Assembly: GCF_001006805.1 (NCBI RefSeq)
Contig: NZ_LN811353.1
Coordinates: 417,690-481,689 of the forward strand
DNA: 64,000 nucleotides
DNA from: Microvirga massiliensis
GTDB taxonomy: Bacteria > Pseudomonadota > Alphaproteobacteria > Rhizobiales > Beijerinckiaceae
Direction of reading: 5' to 3'
Below the pieces are notes generated by a model that was given only the letters and a program-made list of their open reading frames with translations, made no database searches and was not told where the DNA came from. Below are positions 35,143 to 43,986 of this stretch, piece after piece. The position numbers and the translations under genes are program-made. Positions within the stretch are counted from its first letter, which is position 1; each line of letters begins with the position of its first letter.

Positions 35143-36573
35143 TCACGTGCGGGCGTAAATATCCTCGATGCGCACGATGTCGTCCTCGCCGAGATAAGGG
35201 CCGGACTGCACTTCGATCAGGTTGAGGGGAACCCGCCCGGGATTGGCAAGGCGGTGAATGCAGCCGAGCGGGAGGAAGATGGATTCGTTCTCGCGCAGCA
35301 GGATCTCTTCGTTGTCGCGCGTCACGAGCGCCGTGCCGTTCACCACGACCCAATGCTCCGCCCGGTGATAGTGCTTCTGCAGCGAGAGCTTCTCGCCCGG
35401 CTTCACGGTGATGCGCTTGACCTGGAAACGCTCGCCCGTGTGGATTGACTGGTAGAAGCCCCAGGGCCGGTGCACTTGAGGCGATTGCGTCGCGGCTTCC
35501 CGCCCTTCCGCCTTCAGGCGCTCGACGATCCGCTTGACGTCCTGGTCGCGATCCTTGCGCGTGACGAGCACCGCATCCGAGGTCGCGACGATGATCAGGT
35601 CCTCGACGCCGAGCGCCGCCACCAGCGGGCCTTCGCTGCGCAGATACGAGGATTGCACATCCTCCGCGAGAACATCGCCGCTGACCACGTTCCCGGACGA
35701 ATCCTGATCGCCGATCTCCCACAGGGCCGACCAGCTGCCGACATCGGTCCAGCCGATATCGACCGGTGCGACCGCGGCCCGCTTCGTGCGCTCCATCACC
35801 GCGTGATCGAGCGAGATCGACGGGCTCTTCGCGAAAGCCGCGGAATCGAGGCGGATGAAATCGATGTCGCGGCGCGCCTCGCCGAGCGCGGCGCGCGCAG
35901 CCGCGAGCACATCGGGTGCGGTCTGTGCGAGTTCCTCGAGCAGCGTGCGGGTCGGCAGGAGGAAGATGCCGCCGTTCCAGAGATACTCGCCCGAGTCGAG
36001 ATAGCGCGTCGCGGTCGCGAGATCGGGCTTCTCCACGAAAGCCGCGACCTCATGGACACCGGGCGCACCGGCGAGCTCGGCGCCCATCCGGATATAGCCG
36101 TAGCCCGTGGCAGGTTCGGTCGGCCGGATGCCGAACAGAACGTAGCGCCCCGCGTCCGTTGCAGCCGCTCCGCTCTGAACGGCAGCCAGGAAGCTGGCCG
36201 CGTCCTGAATGACGTGATCGGCCGGCATCACGAGGATCACGGCATCGGGGTCGTCGCTCGAGGCGCACAGGGCCGCGACGGCAACGGCTGGCGCGGTGTT
36301 TCGCCCGGCAGGCTCGAGGATGATCCGCGCGTCCTTGATCCCGAGCGCGCGCAGCTGCTCGCCGATGATGAAGCGATGCTCCTCGTTGCAGACCACGAGC
36401 GGCGCATTGAACCGGGCCGGGTCGAGCGCCCTCTGCGCGGTCTGCTGCAGCATCGTGCCGTTTCCGACGAGCGGAAGCAGCTGCTTGGGATAAGCCTCCC
36501 GCGACAAAGGCCATAGACGGGACCCGGTGCCGCCGGAGAGCAGAACGGGAGTGATCCGCGGAGTCTTGGTCAT
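35143..36573 (-). CDS. mannose-1-phosphate guanylyltransferase/mannose-6-phosphate isomerase
   Basis: Bifunctional enzyme of the ManC/AlgA/CpsB type, 476 residues. It makes GDP-mannose for exopolysaccharide or glycoconjugates and interconverts fructose 6-phosphate and mannose 6-phosphate. The N-terminal nucleotidyltransferase carries PVLLSGGTGSRLWPLSREAY and then PKQLLPL. VILVMPADHVI is the metal-site region. The C-terminal cupin has HRAEHWVVVNGTA and FLPLGCIHRL, the isomerase half. I start at 36573, where AAGGA lies 7 bases upstream, rather than at the in-frame start 11 codons earlier. It is upstream of the PfkB kinase in the same direction. Confidence 0.93.
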   Translation of the reverse strand: MTKTPRITPVLLSGGTGSRLWPLSREAYPKQLLPLVGNGTMLQQTAQRALDPARFNAPLVVCNEEHRFIIGEQLRALGIKDARIILEPAGRNTAPAVAVAALCASSDDPDAVILVMPADHVIQDAASFLAAVQSGAAATDAGRYVLFGIRPTEPATGYGYIRMGAELAGAPGVHEVAAFVEKPDLATATRYLDSGEYLWNGGIFLLPTRTLLEELAQTAPDVLAAARAALGEARRDIDFIRLDSAAFAKSPSISLDHAVMERTKRAAVAPVDIGWTDVGSWSALWEIGDQDSSGNVVSGDVLAEDVQSSYLRSEGPLVAALGVEDLIIVATSDAVLVTRKDRDQDVKRIVERLKAEGREAATQSPQVHRPWGFYQSIHTGERFQVKRITVKPGEKLSLQKHYHRAEHWVVVNGTALVTRDNEEILLRENESIFLPLGCIHRLANPGRVPLNLIEVQSGPYLGEDDIVRIEDIYART

Positions 36574-36872
36574 CTTGTTTCCTTGCGGCAGTTCCGACGC
36601 TCCCACCCGTGCAGGGCCTCGCAGGGAGCTTCGGCCGATGCCCTAGGGTAACGGCCGTCGGGCAGGGCAGCAAAGTCGAGGCATTCAGGCGAGCGCTCTA
36701 GCCAATCCGGCTCCCGGCGTCCACCGGCCCTCGATTCGGCAGGATCGCGAAATTCGTCTCACCCGGCATAGAATCGCCTTGATGGGCGCTGACCGGGATC
36801 GTTGCCCTCCGGGATGCCTGGCGCGTGATCAGGCGCGCGGGAACCCGCTGTAGCTTGGCGGGTTTCTCTTCG

Positions 36873-37958
36873 ATGAAGCTGATGTCGCTCGCGCTTGTCG
36901 CCGCAGCCGCTGCCCTCCCGTTCATGGTTGCGCCTGCGGATGCCCAGGACATCTGCGATCGCTATCGCGCAGAACTCGCTTCACTCGAGCGGTCGGGCGG
37001 CAATGCCCGTCCCTATGCATCGGCCTTGCAACGGCAGCGCCAGGAAATCGCGCGGCTTGCCAGTTACTACCAGACGATCGGGTGCGGTCGCGGGACGCTG
37101 TTCTTCCCCGATCCGCCGGAATGCAACGCGATCGCCTCGCGCGTGCGTCAGATGCAGGCGAGTGCGGCCTATCTCCAAAATCAGATGCCGGGCGGCGCCG
37201 AGGAGGTGGAGGCGCGCATCCGGCAACTGAGGGGCGCCATCGCGGCGACCTGCGGACCCGAGGAGGCTCGGCCCGCGCGGCGCACCGTGGGCGGGTCCCG
37301 CCTCGTCTGCGTGCGGAGCTGCGACGGCTACTTCTTTCCGCTCGGGAATGTTCCGAAGGGTGATGCCGGTCCCGAGGAACTCTGTCGAGCCCTCTGCCCG
37401 AACGCCGATACGGTGCTGTTCCGGGCGCCGGTCGACGGCAGCATCGAGGAGGCGGTCTCGGAGCATGGCGGCCGGTCCTACAGCGATCTCCGCAACGCCC
37501 TCCGCTATACGCGCGAACTCGACCAGAGCTGCACGTGCCGCAGACCCGGCCAGAGCTGGGCCGAGGCGTTGCGCAAGGCCGAAACCATGATCGACCGAAA
37601 GCGCTCCGATATCCTGGTGACTCCGGAGATCGCCGATCGGATGGCCCGTGCTCCCGTCGAGCGCATCAAGGGCCAGCAGGACGCCAGCCAGATGAGCCGA
37701 CGTCCGCCGGTCGCTGATCCTGTCGAGACGACCGGCACCATCGCAACGAAGGTGGATCCGGGTGAGGCTGGCCCGCAGGCAAGCGAAGGCGAAGGGGCGC
37801 GCCTCATCCCTGCGGCCGCGGCGGGCCGCGCCTCGGATCAGCCGAGCGACAGCGATCCGAAGATGACCCGCCGGCCGCGCATCATTGCGCCGAAGATGAC
37901 CCGCCGGCCGCGCATCATTGCGCCGGAGATTATCGCGGTGCCAGCCAACGCGCGGTGA
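36873..37958 (+). CDS. secreted DUF2865-type protein
   Basis: The 361 residues have a clear Sec signal peptide (MKLMSLALVAAAAALPFMVA, cleavage after PADAQ). A helical, coiled-coil-prone region follows (ELASLERSGG to about residue 115). A Cys-rich conserved block has RLVCVRSCDGYFFPLG and LCRALCPNADT, matching DUF2865 proteins of Hyphomicrobiales. YTRELDQSCTCRRPGQSW comes later. The cysteines probably form periplasmic disulfides. The C-terminus is low-complexity and carries an exact 33-bp tandem duplication. The start is at 36873 because the signal peptide begins there. Function unknown. Confidence 0.82.
   Translation: MKLMSLALVAAAAALPFMVAPADAQDICDRYRAELASLERSGGNARPYASALQRQRQEIARLASYYQTIGCGRGTLFFPDPPECNAIASRVRQMQASAAYLQNQMPGGAEEVEARIRQLRGAIAATCGPEEARPARRTVGGSRLVCVRSCDGYFFPLGNVPKGDAGPEELCRALCPNADTVLFRAPVDGSIEEAVSEHGGRSYSDLRNALRYTRELDQSCTCRRPGQSWAEALRKAETMIDRKRSDILVTPEIADRMARAPVERIKGQQDASQMSRRPPVADPVETTGTIATKVDPGEAGPQASEGEGARLIPAAAAGRASDQPSDSDPKMTRRPRIIAPKMTRRPRIIAPEIIAVPANAR
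37860..37925 (+). repeat. 33-bp exact tandem duplication
   Basis: Two identical adjacent copies (37860-37892 and 37893-37925) encode KMTRRPRIIAP twice in the tail of the DUF2865 protein. Perfect identity indicates a recent event. Confidence 0.9.
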
Positions 37959-38032
37959 GCCTCATGGCCGGTCTGCGCCGAGCCAGTTCATGAGGCCGGC
38001 GTCGAGCCCCGGCCCCGCGGGGGGGGGCGCCT

Positions 38033-38668
38033 TCAGGGGGCGCGGCCCGGCGGGCTGACTTCCGCAATCGCCCAGTCCCCATTCCAGAGGCCACGATGGT
38101 TCTCGCGGGCTTCAGCGAGTTCGGGCTGCAGGCCTTGACTCGCGGAGATTGGGCGCGCCCAGCCTTCGCGCACCAGCAGGCTCGCCAGGTCTTCTCCCTC
38201 GGCATGGCAGGTCCCCCGGACCACGTCACCGGATATCGAGGATCCACGGCATGTGAGGCGGCGCTGCCGTGTGGCGTTGTTCAGGGCCGCTCTGGCCTGG
38301 AGGCCACAGGCCCACAAGGCCCTGTCGGGGGCTCGGCAGGCCGCTGACGCCTCTGGGCCTTCGAGCCCGTCGAGAGTGACCGTGACGGGACCAGCCGCGA
38401 GTGTGAGGCCGTCCAGGATCCGGTACGGCGGCTCGAGCTCGAACTCCTGCCCGAGTGGCGTCGGAGGAGGCGAGGTATCGGCACGGCCCGCGTATTTTGG
38501 CGCGTCCGAAAGGGGCAGCGCCTCTGCCTTCCGGGCTGGTTCCGGAGCGGGCCGCGGAGGCGCCGGTAGGGGAGCGACATCGCTCTCGGGCGGCCATAAA
38601 AGCACTAGACCCGCGACGAGCGCCATCACAAGGCCAGCCGCGAGCAACCGCCGCTCTGTCCGCGTCAT
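38033..38668 (-). CDS. membrane-anchored thermonuclease-like protein
   Basis: The 211 residues have one N-terminal membrane helix (LLAAGLVMALVAGLVLLWP), a Pro-rich linker and a C-terminal domain resembling the staphylococcal nuclease (TNase) fold. That domain shows VTVTLDGLEGPEASAACRAP, WACGLQARAALNN, LTCRG, CHAEGEDLASLLVREGWARP and ARENHRGLWNG, the usual TNase order. The canonical Arg/Asp/Glu catalytic set is not obvious, so it may be a non-catalytic relative. GGAGAGG precedes the ATG at 38668. It lies just downstream of the Nudix gene, same strand. Confidence 0.72.
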   Translation of the reverse strand: MTRTERRLLAAGLVMALVAGLVLLWPPESDVAPLPAPPRPAPEPARKAEALPLSDAPKYAGRADTSPPPTPLGQEFELEPPYRILDGLTLAAGPVTVTLDGLEGPEASAACRAPDRALWACGLQARAALNNATRQRRLTCRGSSISGDVVRGTCHAEGEDLASLLVREGWARPISASQGLQPELAEARENHRGLWNGDWAIAEVSPPGRAP

Positions 38669-38701
38669 GCGCGGCCCTCTCCACCTGCGAGCCATGGCCC
38701 G

Positions 38702-39307
38702 TCACGCCTCGGCGGAAAACAGATCCGGGTGTCTCAGGCGCAATGCCTGCACGAGCGTGAAAGTCTTCAGGTCGACGAGTTCGCCGGCATCGGCCGATGC
38801 GGCGAGCTCCGCGAGGTCGACCGGGACGATGGTGATCTCCTCGCTCTCTTCGGCGAGGCCACCGCCTTCACCGACGCGGTCGGCTTGGCTGAACGGCGCC
38901 AGAAAGAGGTGGTGGCGCTCCGTCGAGACGCCGGGCGACGAGAAGAAGGTGCCGACCCGTTCGAGCGGGCCGAGGCGGAGTCCGATCTCCTCCATGGCCT
39001 CACGCCGCGCGCAGGCCTCGGCGTCATCCTCGTCGAGCATTCCTGCCGGAGCCTCGAGTAGATCGGCGAGGCCCGCCGCGTGCAGCGCCGGCGCCCGGAA
39101 CTGGCGGGCAAGCAGCGCTTGCCGGCTCGCGGGATCGTAAGGGAGCACCGCGACCGCGTCCCCGTGATCCTCGACCTCACGCACGAATCCGGAAGTGTCC
39201 GGCTGTGCGATCGTGAGCTTCAGAAGGCGCAGAAAGCCGCTGTGGAGAGTATCGACCTGTGTGATTCGAGGCCTCGCCTCGGAGGTGGGGCGTTCGTTTT
39301 CGAGCAT
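38702..39307 (-). CDS. Nudix hydrolase, ADP-ribose pyrophosphatase-like
   Basis: Hydrolyses nucleoside diphosphates linked to another group. The NudF/ADP-ribose type is suggested by length (201 residues) and by the long N-terminal beta domain. The Nudix box runs through APAGMLDEDDAEACARREAM and EEIGLRLG and has the REAMEEIG core. A proline-containing loop (FFSSPGVSTERHHLFLAPF) follows about 16 residues later, characteristic of ADP-ribose pyrophosphatases. It is divergently transcribed from a SIR2-like gene 152 bases away, which is suggestive because SIR2 enzymes release ADP-ribose species from NAD. The membrane TNase-like gene follows downstream. Confidence 0.9.
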   Translation of the reverse strand: MLENERPTSEARPRITQVDTLHSGFLRLLKLTIAQPDTSGFVREVEDHGDAVAVLPYDPASRQALLARQFRAPALHAAGLADLLEAPAGMLDEDDAEACARREAMEEIGLRLGPLERVGTFFSSPGVSTERHHLFLAPFSQADRVGEGGGLAEESEEITIVPVDLAELAASADAGELVDLKTFTLVQALRLRHPDLFSAEA

Positions 39308-39458
39308 GCACCGATTTTGGCCTGCGTCGCGGCATCAGGCAACCGGATGCGCCGATCGGCTCTGACGACGTGGGGCACCTGCTTCCCGGCCGACGTCCCT
39401 GCCCGACGGAGCCTCCGGAGGATTTCGGCGTTGGCTCTGCACCGATGTGGAGAGTTGC

Positions 39459-40391
39459 ATGCTGGAGGATCTCGTCAGCGCAGTGCGCGATCACCGCGCC
39501 ATCCTGTTTGCCGGGGCCGGCGTGTCGATGACGATCGGCCTGCCGTCCTGGAGCACGCTCGTCGAGCACATCGCTGCCGAGCTCGGCCTCGATCGCAAGA
39601 TCGCGCAGAGCCCCGACCTGAGCTATCTGACCCTCGTCGAATATTATCGATTGCGACAGGGCAGCATCGGTCCGCTGCGGAGCTGGATGGACAGGAACTG
39701 GTCCATCCGCGACGACGAAATGCGCAAGTCCCGCGTTCACGCGCTGATCTGCGAACTCGAATTCCCGATCATCTACACCACGAATTTCGACCGCAATCTC
39801 GAAGCGGCCTTCGATCTGTACGGGCGCGATTACGTGAAGATCGTGAATGCCAAGGATGTCGCCCTCATCCGCAACGGCGTCACGCAAATTGTGAAGTATC
39901 ACGGAGATTTTGAGGACGACCAATCGATCGTGCTGGCCGAGACGGATTATCTGGACCGTCTCTCGTTCGAGTCTCCCCTGGACATCAAGTTCCGCTCCGA
40001 TGCACTCGGCAAGACGATCCTGTTCGTCGGCTATTCGCTGTCCGACATGAACATCCGCTTCCTGCTGCACCGCCTCTGGAAGACCTGGAACGCGTCGGGC
40101 TACGAGCGGGACCGGCCGCCGTCCTACGTCTTCATGCTGCGCGACGACCCGATCGAAGAAGCTGTTTTGGCGCAGTGGGGAATCCGCGTCGTCACAGAGC
40201 CGGATGTGGCGCCCGAGCATGCGCTGGAACGCTTCCTCGAAAAGCTGCTCGCAGCGGTACGGGACGAGCCCGAACGCCCGCGCGAGGTAGCCGCGAAGGA
40301 TCTGAAATCGAAGACCAGAAGCGGTAACCGCCGCGCACCGACACGCGTGCACAGACCAGGTACTGCTTCGGCGCGATCCCGTTCGTCGTGA
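39459..40391 (+). CDS. SIR2-like NAD-binding protein
   Basis: The 310 residues form a SIR2-like (SIR2_2) Rossmann domain. ILFAGAGVSMTIGLPSW (15-31) is the NAD-binding GAG motif, TTNFD (107-111) corresponds to the TQN-type motif, and YHGD contains the putative catalytic His148. LFVGYSLSDMNIRFLL is typical of this branch. The tail after residue 280 is basic and low-complexity. Related domains act as NADases in anti-phage systems, or as deacylases. No partner effector or sensor gene is adjacent. I chose ATG 39459, with GGAGAG 6 bases upstream, over GTG 39447. It is divergent from the Nudix gene. Confidence 0.85.
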   Translation: MLEDLVSAVRDHRAILFAGAGVSMTIGLPSWSTLVEHIAAELGLDRKIAQSPDLSYLTLVEYYRLRQGSIGPLRSWMDRNWSIRDDEMRKSRVHALICELEFPIIYTTNFDRNLEAAFDLYGRDYVKIVNAKDVALIRNGVTQIVKYHGDFEDDQSIVLAETDYLDRLSFESPLDIKFRSDALGKTILFVGYSLSDMNIRFLLHRLWKTWNASGYERDRPPSYVFMLRDDPIEEAVLAQWGIRVVTEPDVAPEHALERFLEKLLAAVRDEPERPREVAAKDLKSKTRSGNRRAPTRVHRPGTASARSRSS

Positions 40392-40430
40392 TTGCGTTTG
40401 GTTGCGCGATGTTTGGAGAGCGCAGTGTTT

Positions 40431-40560
40431 CCGCCCTCACCGGACGCTTCGCGTCCGACCTCTCCCGCCAGGGGAGAGGTGATTTGCAGGCCACGCCGCC
40501 TCGTTTCTCCCCTGGCGGGAGAGGTCAACGCCCGAAGGGCGGCGGGTGAGGGGGGCAGCG
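40431..40560. repeat. large palindromic repeat (CTCTCCC/GGGAGAG family)
   Basis: Ends resemble CCCTCACCGG and GGCGGGTGAGGG. The core is a perfect 20-bp inverted repeat: ACCTCTCCCGCCAGGGGAGA at 40458-40477 and its reverse complement at 40506-40525. Relatives occur at 46159, 50679 and 57708. Confidence 0.8.
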
Positions 40561-40687
40561 CCAACCTCGCAAGCAAAGCATCTCGCAAGAACAGCACAAT
40601 GCTCGCCTTCATCAGTCTGGAACGCGAACAGAGCGTCGCCGTTGACGGATCGAGCCTGGCTGACGATCCGCAACGCGAGCGAGTCCC

Positions 40688-41860
40688 ATGTCCCATTCTG
40701 CGTCCTCCACCGCAACGCCGTCGCATCGGGGACAGCCGTCACGGTTGTGGATCCTGACCTTCGCCGCGATGCTCCTGGCGCTCGGCTACCGCGGGCGCAG
40801 CACTGAAGCCGAGAGAGCTCGCGAGGCCGATGCGTCGTATCCGCGAGGCCGAGGGCCGAGCGCTCGCACGCAAGGCCGGCGAAGTGACCGGCAGGATACC
40901 TCCGGCGCCGGCGATGCTGGGCGAGGTCGCGAAGCGAGCGGGCCGACGCAGATCCCGGCGCGCGGCTGGAAGGATATCCTGTGGCGTGTCTACGAGGAGA
41001 TGGGGAATGATCGCCTGCTGGCGGTTGCCGCCGGCGTGACCTTTTACGGGCTCCTCGCGATCTTCCCGGCGATCGCGGCTCTCATTTCGCTGTATGGGTT
41101 GTTCGCGGATCCGCAGGAAGTGCAGAGCCATCTCCAGAGCCTCTCGAGCATCCTGCCGGGCGGCGCCGTCCAGATCATCGGAGACCAGATCACCCGAATT
41201 TCGGAGAAGGGAGGCGGGGGATTGGGCCTCGGCTTCATTATTGGTCTGGCGCTATCGCTCTGGACCGCGAATGCCGGCGTGAAGGCGATCTTCGATGCCC
41301 TCAACATCGTCTACGACGAGGAGGAGAAACGGGGTTTCTTCAAGCTCAACCTGCAATCTCTGCTGTTCACGCTCGGAACGATCGTGTTCCTGATCCTGGC
41401 GCTCGTTGCGATCGCCGTGGTGCCCATCGTCCTCAAGTTCATCGGCCTTGGCTCGGCTCTCGAATGGATCATCAGGATCGCGCGCTGGCCGCTCCTCCTT
41501 GCTGTCGTGATCTTCGGGCTTGCGGTCCTTTATCGCTTCGGCCCGAGCCGGGATCGGGCCGAATGGCGCTGGATCACGCCTGGAAGCCTTTTCGCCGCTG
41601 TGGGATGGCTCATCTTCTCGATGCTCTTCTCCTGGTATGTCGCGAATTTCGGCAGCTACAACGAGACCTACGGTTCGCTCGGTGCGGCCATCGGTTTCAT
41701 GACCTGGATCTGGCTTTCGACGACGATCATCCTGCTCGGGGCGGAGATCAACGCCGAGACGGAGCATCAGACCAAGAAGGACAGCACCGAAGGGCCGAGC
41801 AAGCCAATGGGACAGCGCGGAGCGACGATGGCTGATACGGTGGGAGCGGCGAAGACGTAG
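40688..41860 (+). CDS. YihY/BrkB-family membrane protein
   Basis: The 390 residues start with a hydrophobic segment and a long basic, low-complexity cytoplasmic region (about 30-95). The YihY domain follows with about six membrane helices. Its start RVYEEMGNDRLLAVAAGVTF and YGLLAIFPAIAALISLYG are diagnostic, and YNETYGSLGAAIGFMTWIWL is the other conserved block. The family was once misnamed ribonuclease BN; its function is undefined, perhaps transport. The N-terminal extension is unusual in length, and the true start might be internal. It lies between two sequence repeats and has no operon partner. Confidence 0.88.
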   Translation: MSHSASSTATPSHRGQPSRLWILTFAAMLLALGYRGRSTEAERAREADASYPRGRGPSARTQGRRSDRQDTSGAGDAGRGREASGPTQIPARGWKDILWRVYEEMGNDRLLAVAAGVTFYGLLAIFPAIAALISLYGLFADPQEVQSHLQSLSSILPGGAVQIIGDQITRISEKGGGGLGLGFIIGLALSLWTANAGVKAIFDALNIVYDEEEKRGFFKLNLQSLLFTLGTIVFLILALVAIAVVPIVLKFIGLGSALEWIIRIARWPLLLAVVIFGLAVLYRFGPSRDRAEWRWITPGSLFAAVGWLIFSMLFSWYVANFGSYNETYGSLGAAIGFMTWIWLSTTIILLGAEINAETEHQTKKDSTEGPSKPMGQRGATMADTVGAAKT

Positions 41861-41919
41861 TCTCCTCGGCCGATAAACGAGCCGGCTCTTCCACTCGTCC
41901 CTTTCTCAGGAGTCATAAC

Positions 41920-42648
41920 ATGGGAGCCCTCTCCATCTCGGTCGTATCGGACGTCATCTGCCCCTGGTGTTATCTTGGCAAACGGCGTCTTGAGCGAGCC
42001 CTCGACGGGCTCGGCCTCCGCTCCGAGACACCCGTCTCCTGGCTGCCGTTCGAGCTCAATCCCGACATGCCGGTCGAGGGCATGGAAAGACAGGCTTACA
42101 GGGCTGCGAAGTTCGGGGCGGAACGGAGCACAGCGCTCGACCAACGGATGACGGCGCTCGGGCTCGAAGAGGGGATCGAATTCGCGTTCGAGCGCCAGAC
42201 GCGCACGCCCAATACGCGCCGGGCCCATGCCTTGATCGCTGTAGCGATGGAGACTGGACTGGGCGATGCCGTCGTGACGGCTCTCTTCCGGGGCTATTTC
42301 GAGGAAGGGCTGGATCTCGGAGATCCAATGGTGCTCACTGATCTCGCGTCAGCCGCAGGCATGGATCCAATGGTGCTCACTGATCTCGCGTCAGCCGCAG
42401 GCATGGATCCAATGGTGCTCACTGATCTCGCGTCAGCCGCAGGCATGGAGCGCACTGCAGCACTTCATGCCATCGATGCCGAAGTGAGACACAGGGAGGT
42501 GCGGGCTTTCGAGGCCGAGGCATCACGCCTCGGCATCACAAGTGTGCCCTTCTTCGCCGTGAACGAGGCCTATGCGATCTCAGGCGCACAACCCGCCGAG
42601 GTGCTCATGCAGGCCTTCTCGAAGATCGCGGAGGTTCCGGCATCCTGA
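41920..42648 (+). CDS. DsbA/FrnE-family thiol oxidoreductase-like protein with minisatellite
   Basis: The 242 residues form a thioredoxin-fold protein of the DsbA/2-hydroxychromene-2-carboxylate isomerase group, probably cytoplasmic (no signal peptide). VSDVICPWCYLGKRRLE holds the CPWC active site near residue 15. TRRAHALIAVAMETG and the C-terminal ITSVPFFAVNEAYAISGAQP (cis-Pro loop) complete the FrnE pattern. The helical insertion domain contains three exact in-frame copies of a 14-residue unit (DPMVLTDLASAAGM). The family normally has one, so the protein is 28 residues longer than expected. Whether it stays functional is unknown. Confidence 0.9.
   Translation: MGALSISVVSDVICPWCYLGKRRLERALDGLGLRSETPVSWLPFELNPDMPVEGMERQAYRAAKFGAERSTALDQRMTALGLEEGIEFAFERQTRTPNTRRAHALIAVAMETGLGDAVVTALFRGYFEEGLDLGDPMVLTDLASAAGMDPMVLTDLASAAGMDPMVLTDLASAAGMERTAALHAIDAEVRHREVRAFEAEASRLGITSVPFFAVNEAYAISGAQPAEVLMQAFSKIAEVPAS
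42322..42447 (+). repeat. 42-bp unit repeated three times in tandem, in frame
   Basis: Copies at 42322-42363, 42364-42405 and 42406-42447 are identical. Each encodes DPMVLTDLASAAGM. Identity at all codon positions implies a very recent expansion or ongoing copy-number change. Confidence 0.95.
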
Positions 42649-42667
42649 CCGGAACCCTGGCGGTGTC

Positions 42668-42943
42668 CTATTCCGCGGCCTCGAGATAGGCCGTTTGCCG
42701 CTGGGCCTCCTGCACGCCGCGCAAGGTTTCGACCATGTACGACAGCCGGCGGATGGTCCGCTCGAGATCGATCTGCGCGAGCTCGTTGAGCGTGAAGCTC
42801 CGCCTGCCCCGATGCAGGCGATTCACATCCCGTTCCATTGCAATGGCCGTCTCGCGCAGACGGCGGATCATTGTTTCGGCAATCAGATCTGCGTTGCTGT
42901 CCACCACGCAGAAGCCGACATCACTCGGACGCTCCTGGGTCAT
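42668..42943 (-). CDS. small helical protein, uncharacterised
   Basis: The 91 residues are mainly alpha-helical by pattern (ETMIRRLRETAIAMERDVNR and LERTIRRLSYMVETLRGVQE). It has no signal peptide or membrane helix. It lies just after, and convergent with, the DsbA-like gene, and downstream of the SOS-boxed HhH gene on the same strand with a gap of 70 bases. It might therefore be co-transcribed with it. I do not recognise a family. Confidence 0.6.
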   Translation of the reverse strand: MTQERPSDVGFCVVDSNADLIAETMIRRLRETAIAMERDVNRLHRGRRSFTLNELAQIDLERTIRRLSYMVETLRGVQEAQRQTAYLEAAE

Positions 42944-43013
42944 CTCTCATCCTCACGACTCGCTATCGACCGGGCTGCAGGCCCGGTGAAAATCAGTGCT
43001 GCGTCACAGCCGC

Positions 43014-43715
43014 TCAGGCCGCGACAGCGGCGACCTCCCGCCCGTCCGGGTCCGTGGATTCCCCGCCGAGCATCTCGGCGAGACGGCGTGCCAGGCTCGG
43101 CCCGATTCCCGGCATGCGCCGAAGCACGGCTTCCGGATCGCTCGCCTGTACATAGGCCCGGTGCAGGGCATGGCGTTCCGCCCAGATCCGGTCGATGGCA
43201 TCAGCCTTTCCGGGATTCCGGAACGCCATCCGGACCGTCATGCCCTGACGGAGCAACTGGACGCAGGAATCGAAGATCCGGTCCCCGACCCGCGGCGATA
43301 CGCCGGCTCGGCAGATCGTCCGGATTGCCGCCCGCGCAAAGGCATCCGGATCATGAGCCCCGATCTCGACGGGACGGCCGTCCAGCCAGGGAGAAGTCCA
43401 CAGGCCGAGCGGTGCGAAATCCGCCGGCTCCCCGGTGCTCGCCGCATGACTCGTCTTCACGGGCCACGCTTGCTGCACCTCGACATCGGCTTCGCCGTAG
43501 AACAGGGCCGCGCATTGCAGGGCCTCGATCGCGGTCTCGGCGTTGCACCAACTCTTCTCGGAGAGCTGGGCGGGCCAGAGCCAGGCGCCGTCTGCCCGGC
43601 GGAACGCAAATTCGTCTCTTGGGATCCAGTAGCCCGTGCTCTTGTGTTCCAGCCCGGCAGCCGTGACGCGCCAGTCCTCGTTCTCGAACAGGCTGCTTCC
43701 GATCGATCCGTCCAT
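43014..43715 (-). CDS. helix-hairpin-helix protein, probably SOS-regulated
   Basis: The 233 residues have an N-terminal alpha/beta region of about 180 residues that I do not recognise (ENEDWRVTAAGLEHKSTGYW, then WPAQLSEKSWCN). A C-terminal helix-hairpin-helix motif follows (LRRMPGIGPSLARRLAEML, about 198-216), a non-specific DNA-binding element common in repair proteins. I start at 43715 (GGAGG upstream) instead of the longer ORF, whose first 33 codons look non-coding and overlap the regulatory site. A perfect LexA box lies about 70 bases upstream. It is divergent from the coiled-coil/ATPase/phosphoesterase operon, so a DNA-damage role is likely but inferred. Confidence 0.75.
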   Translation of the reverse strand: MDGSIGSSLFENEDWRVTAAGLEHKSTGYWIPRDEFAFRRADGAWLWPAQLSEKSWCNAETAIEALQCAALFYGEADVEVQQAWPVKTSHAASTGEPADFAPLGLWTSPWLDGRPVEIGAHDPDAFARAAIRTICRAGVSPRVGDRIFDSCVQLLRQGMTVRMAFRNPGKADAIDRIWAERHALHRAYVQASDPEAVLRRMPGIGPSLARRLAEMLGGESTDPDGREVAAVAA

Positions 43716-43784
43716 CCTTGCGCCTCCGCCTCCGGCCTGCGCCTCAACTCGCCGCATGGATCGGCAGCACCGACTCAGCGATGA

Positions 43785-43799
43785 GAACATATAGAGAAC
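43785..43799. promoter_or_regulatory. LexA (SOS) box, alphaproteobacterial type
   Basis: GAAC-ATATAGA-GAAC, which is GTTC-N7-GTTC on the minus strand, the direct-repeat operator established for alphaproteobacterial LexA. It sits between the divergent HhH gene and the Rad50-like operon and could control both. Confidence 0.75.
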
Positions 43800-43986
43800 A
43801 TAAACGGACGCCATAAACTGTCAATCGAAGCCGCTCAATGTTCGTCTGCAGTGCTGCTGTGGCTGGCCTGATGTGGTGATGGGCCTGCCTGTTGTCGAGA
43901 GGATGTGCTTGCGTCTAACAGGGGTGCACGACAGCGATTCTTCTAAGCTTGACTGTTCGAGTCGGGCGCAAGGGGCGGGGAGTAAC

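Noticed and set aside
39459..40391. SIR2 protein as part of a known anti-phage system
   Set aside because: No argonaute, TIR, HerA-like or other known partner gene is adjacent, so I keep only the domain-level call.
43840..43854. A second LexA-like box GTTC-N7-GTGC
   Set aside because: One half-site is mismatched, and single mismatched boxes are expected by chance in a window of this size.
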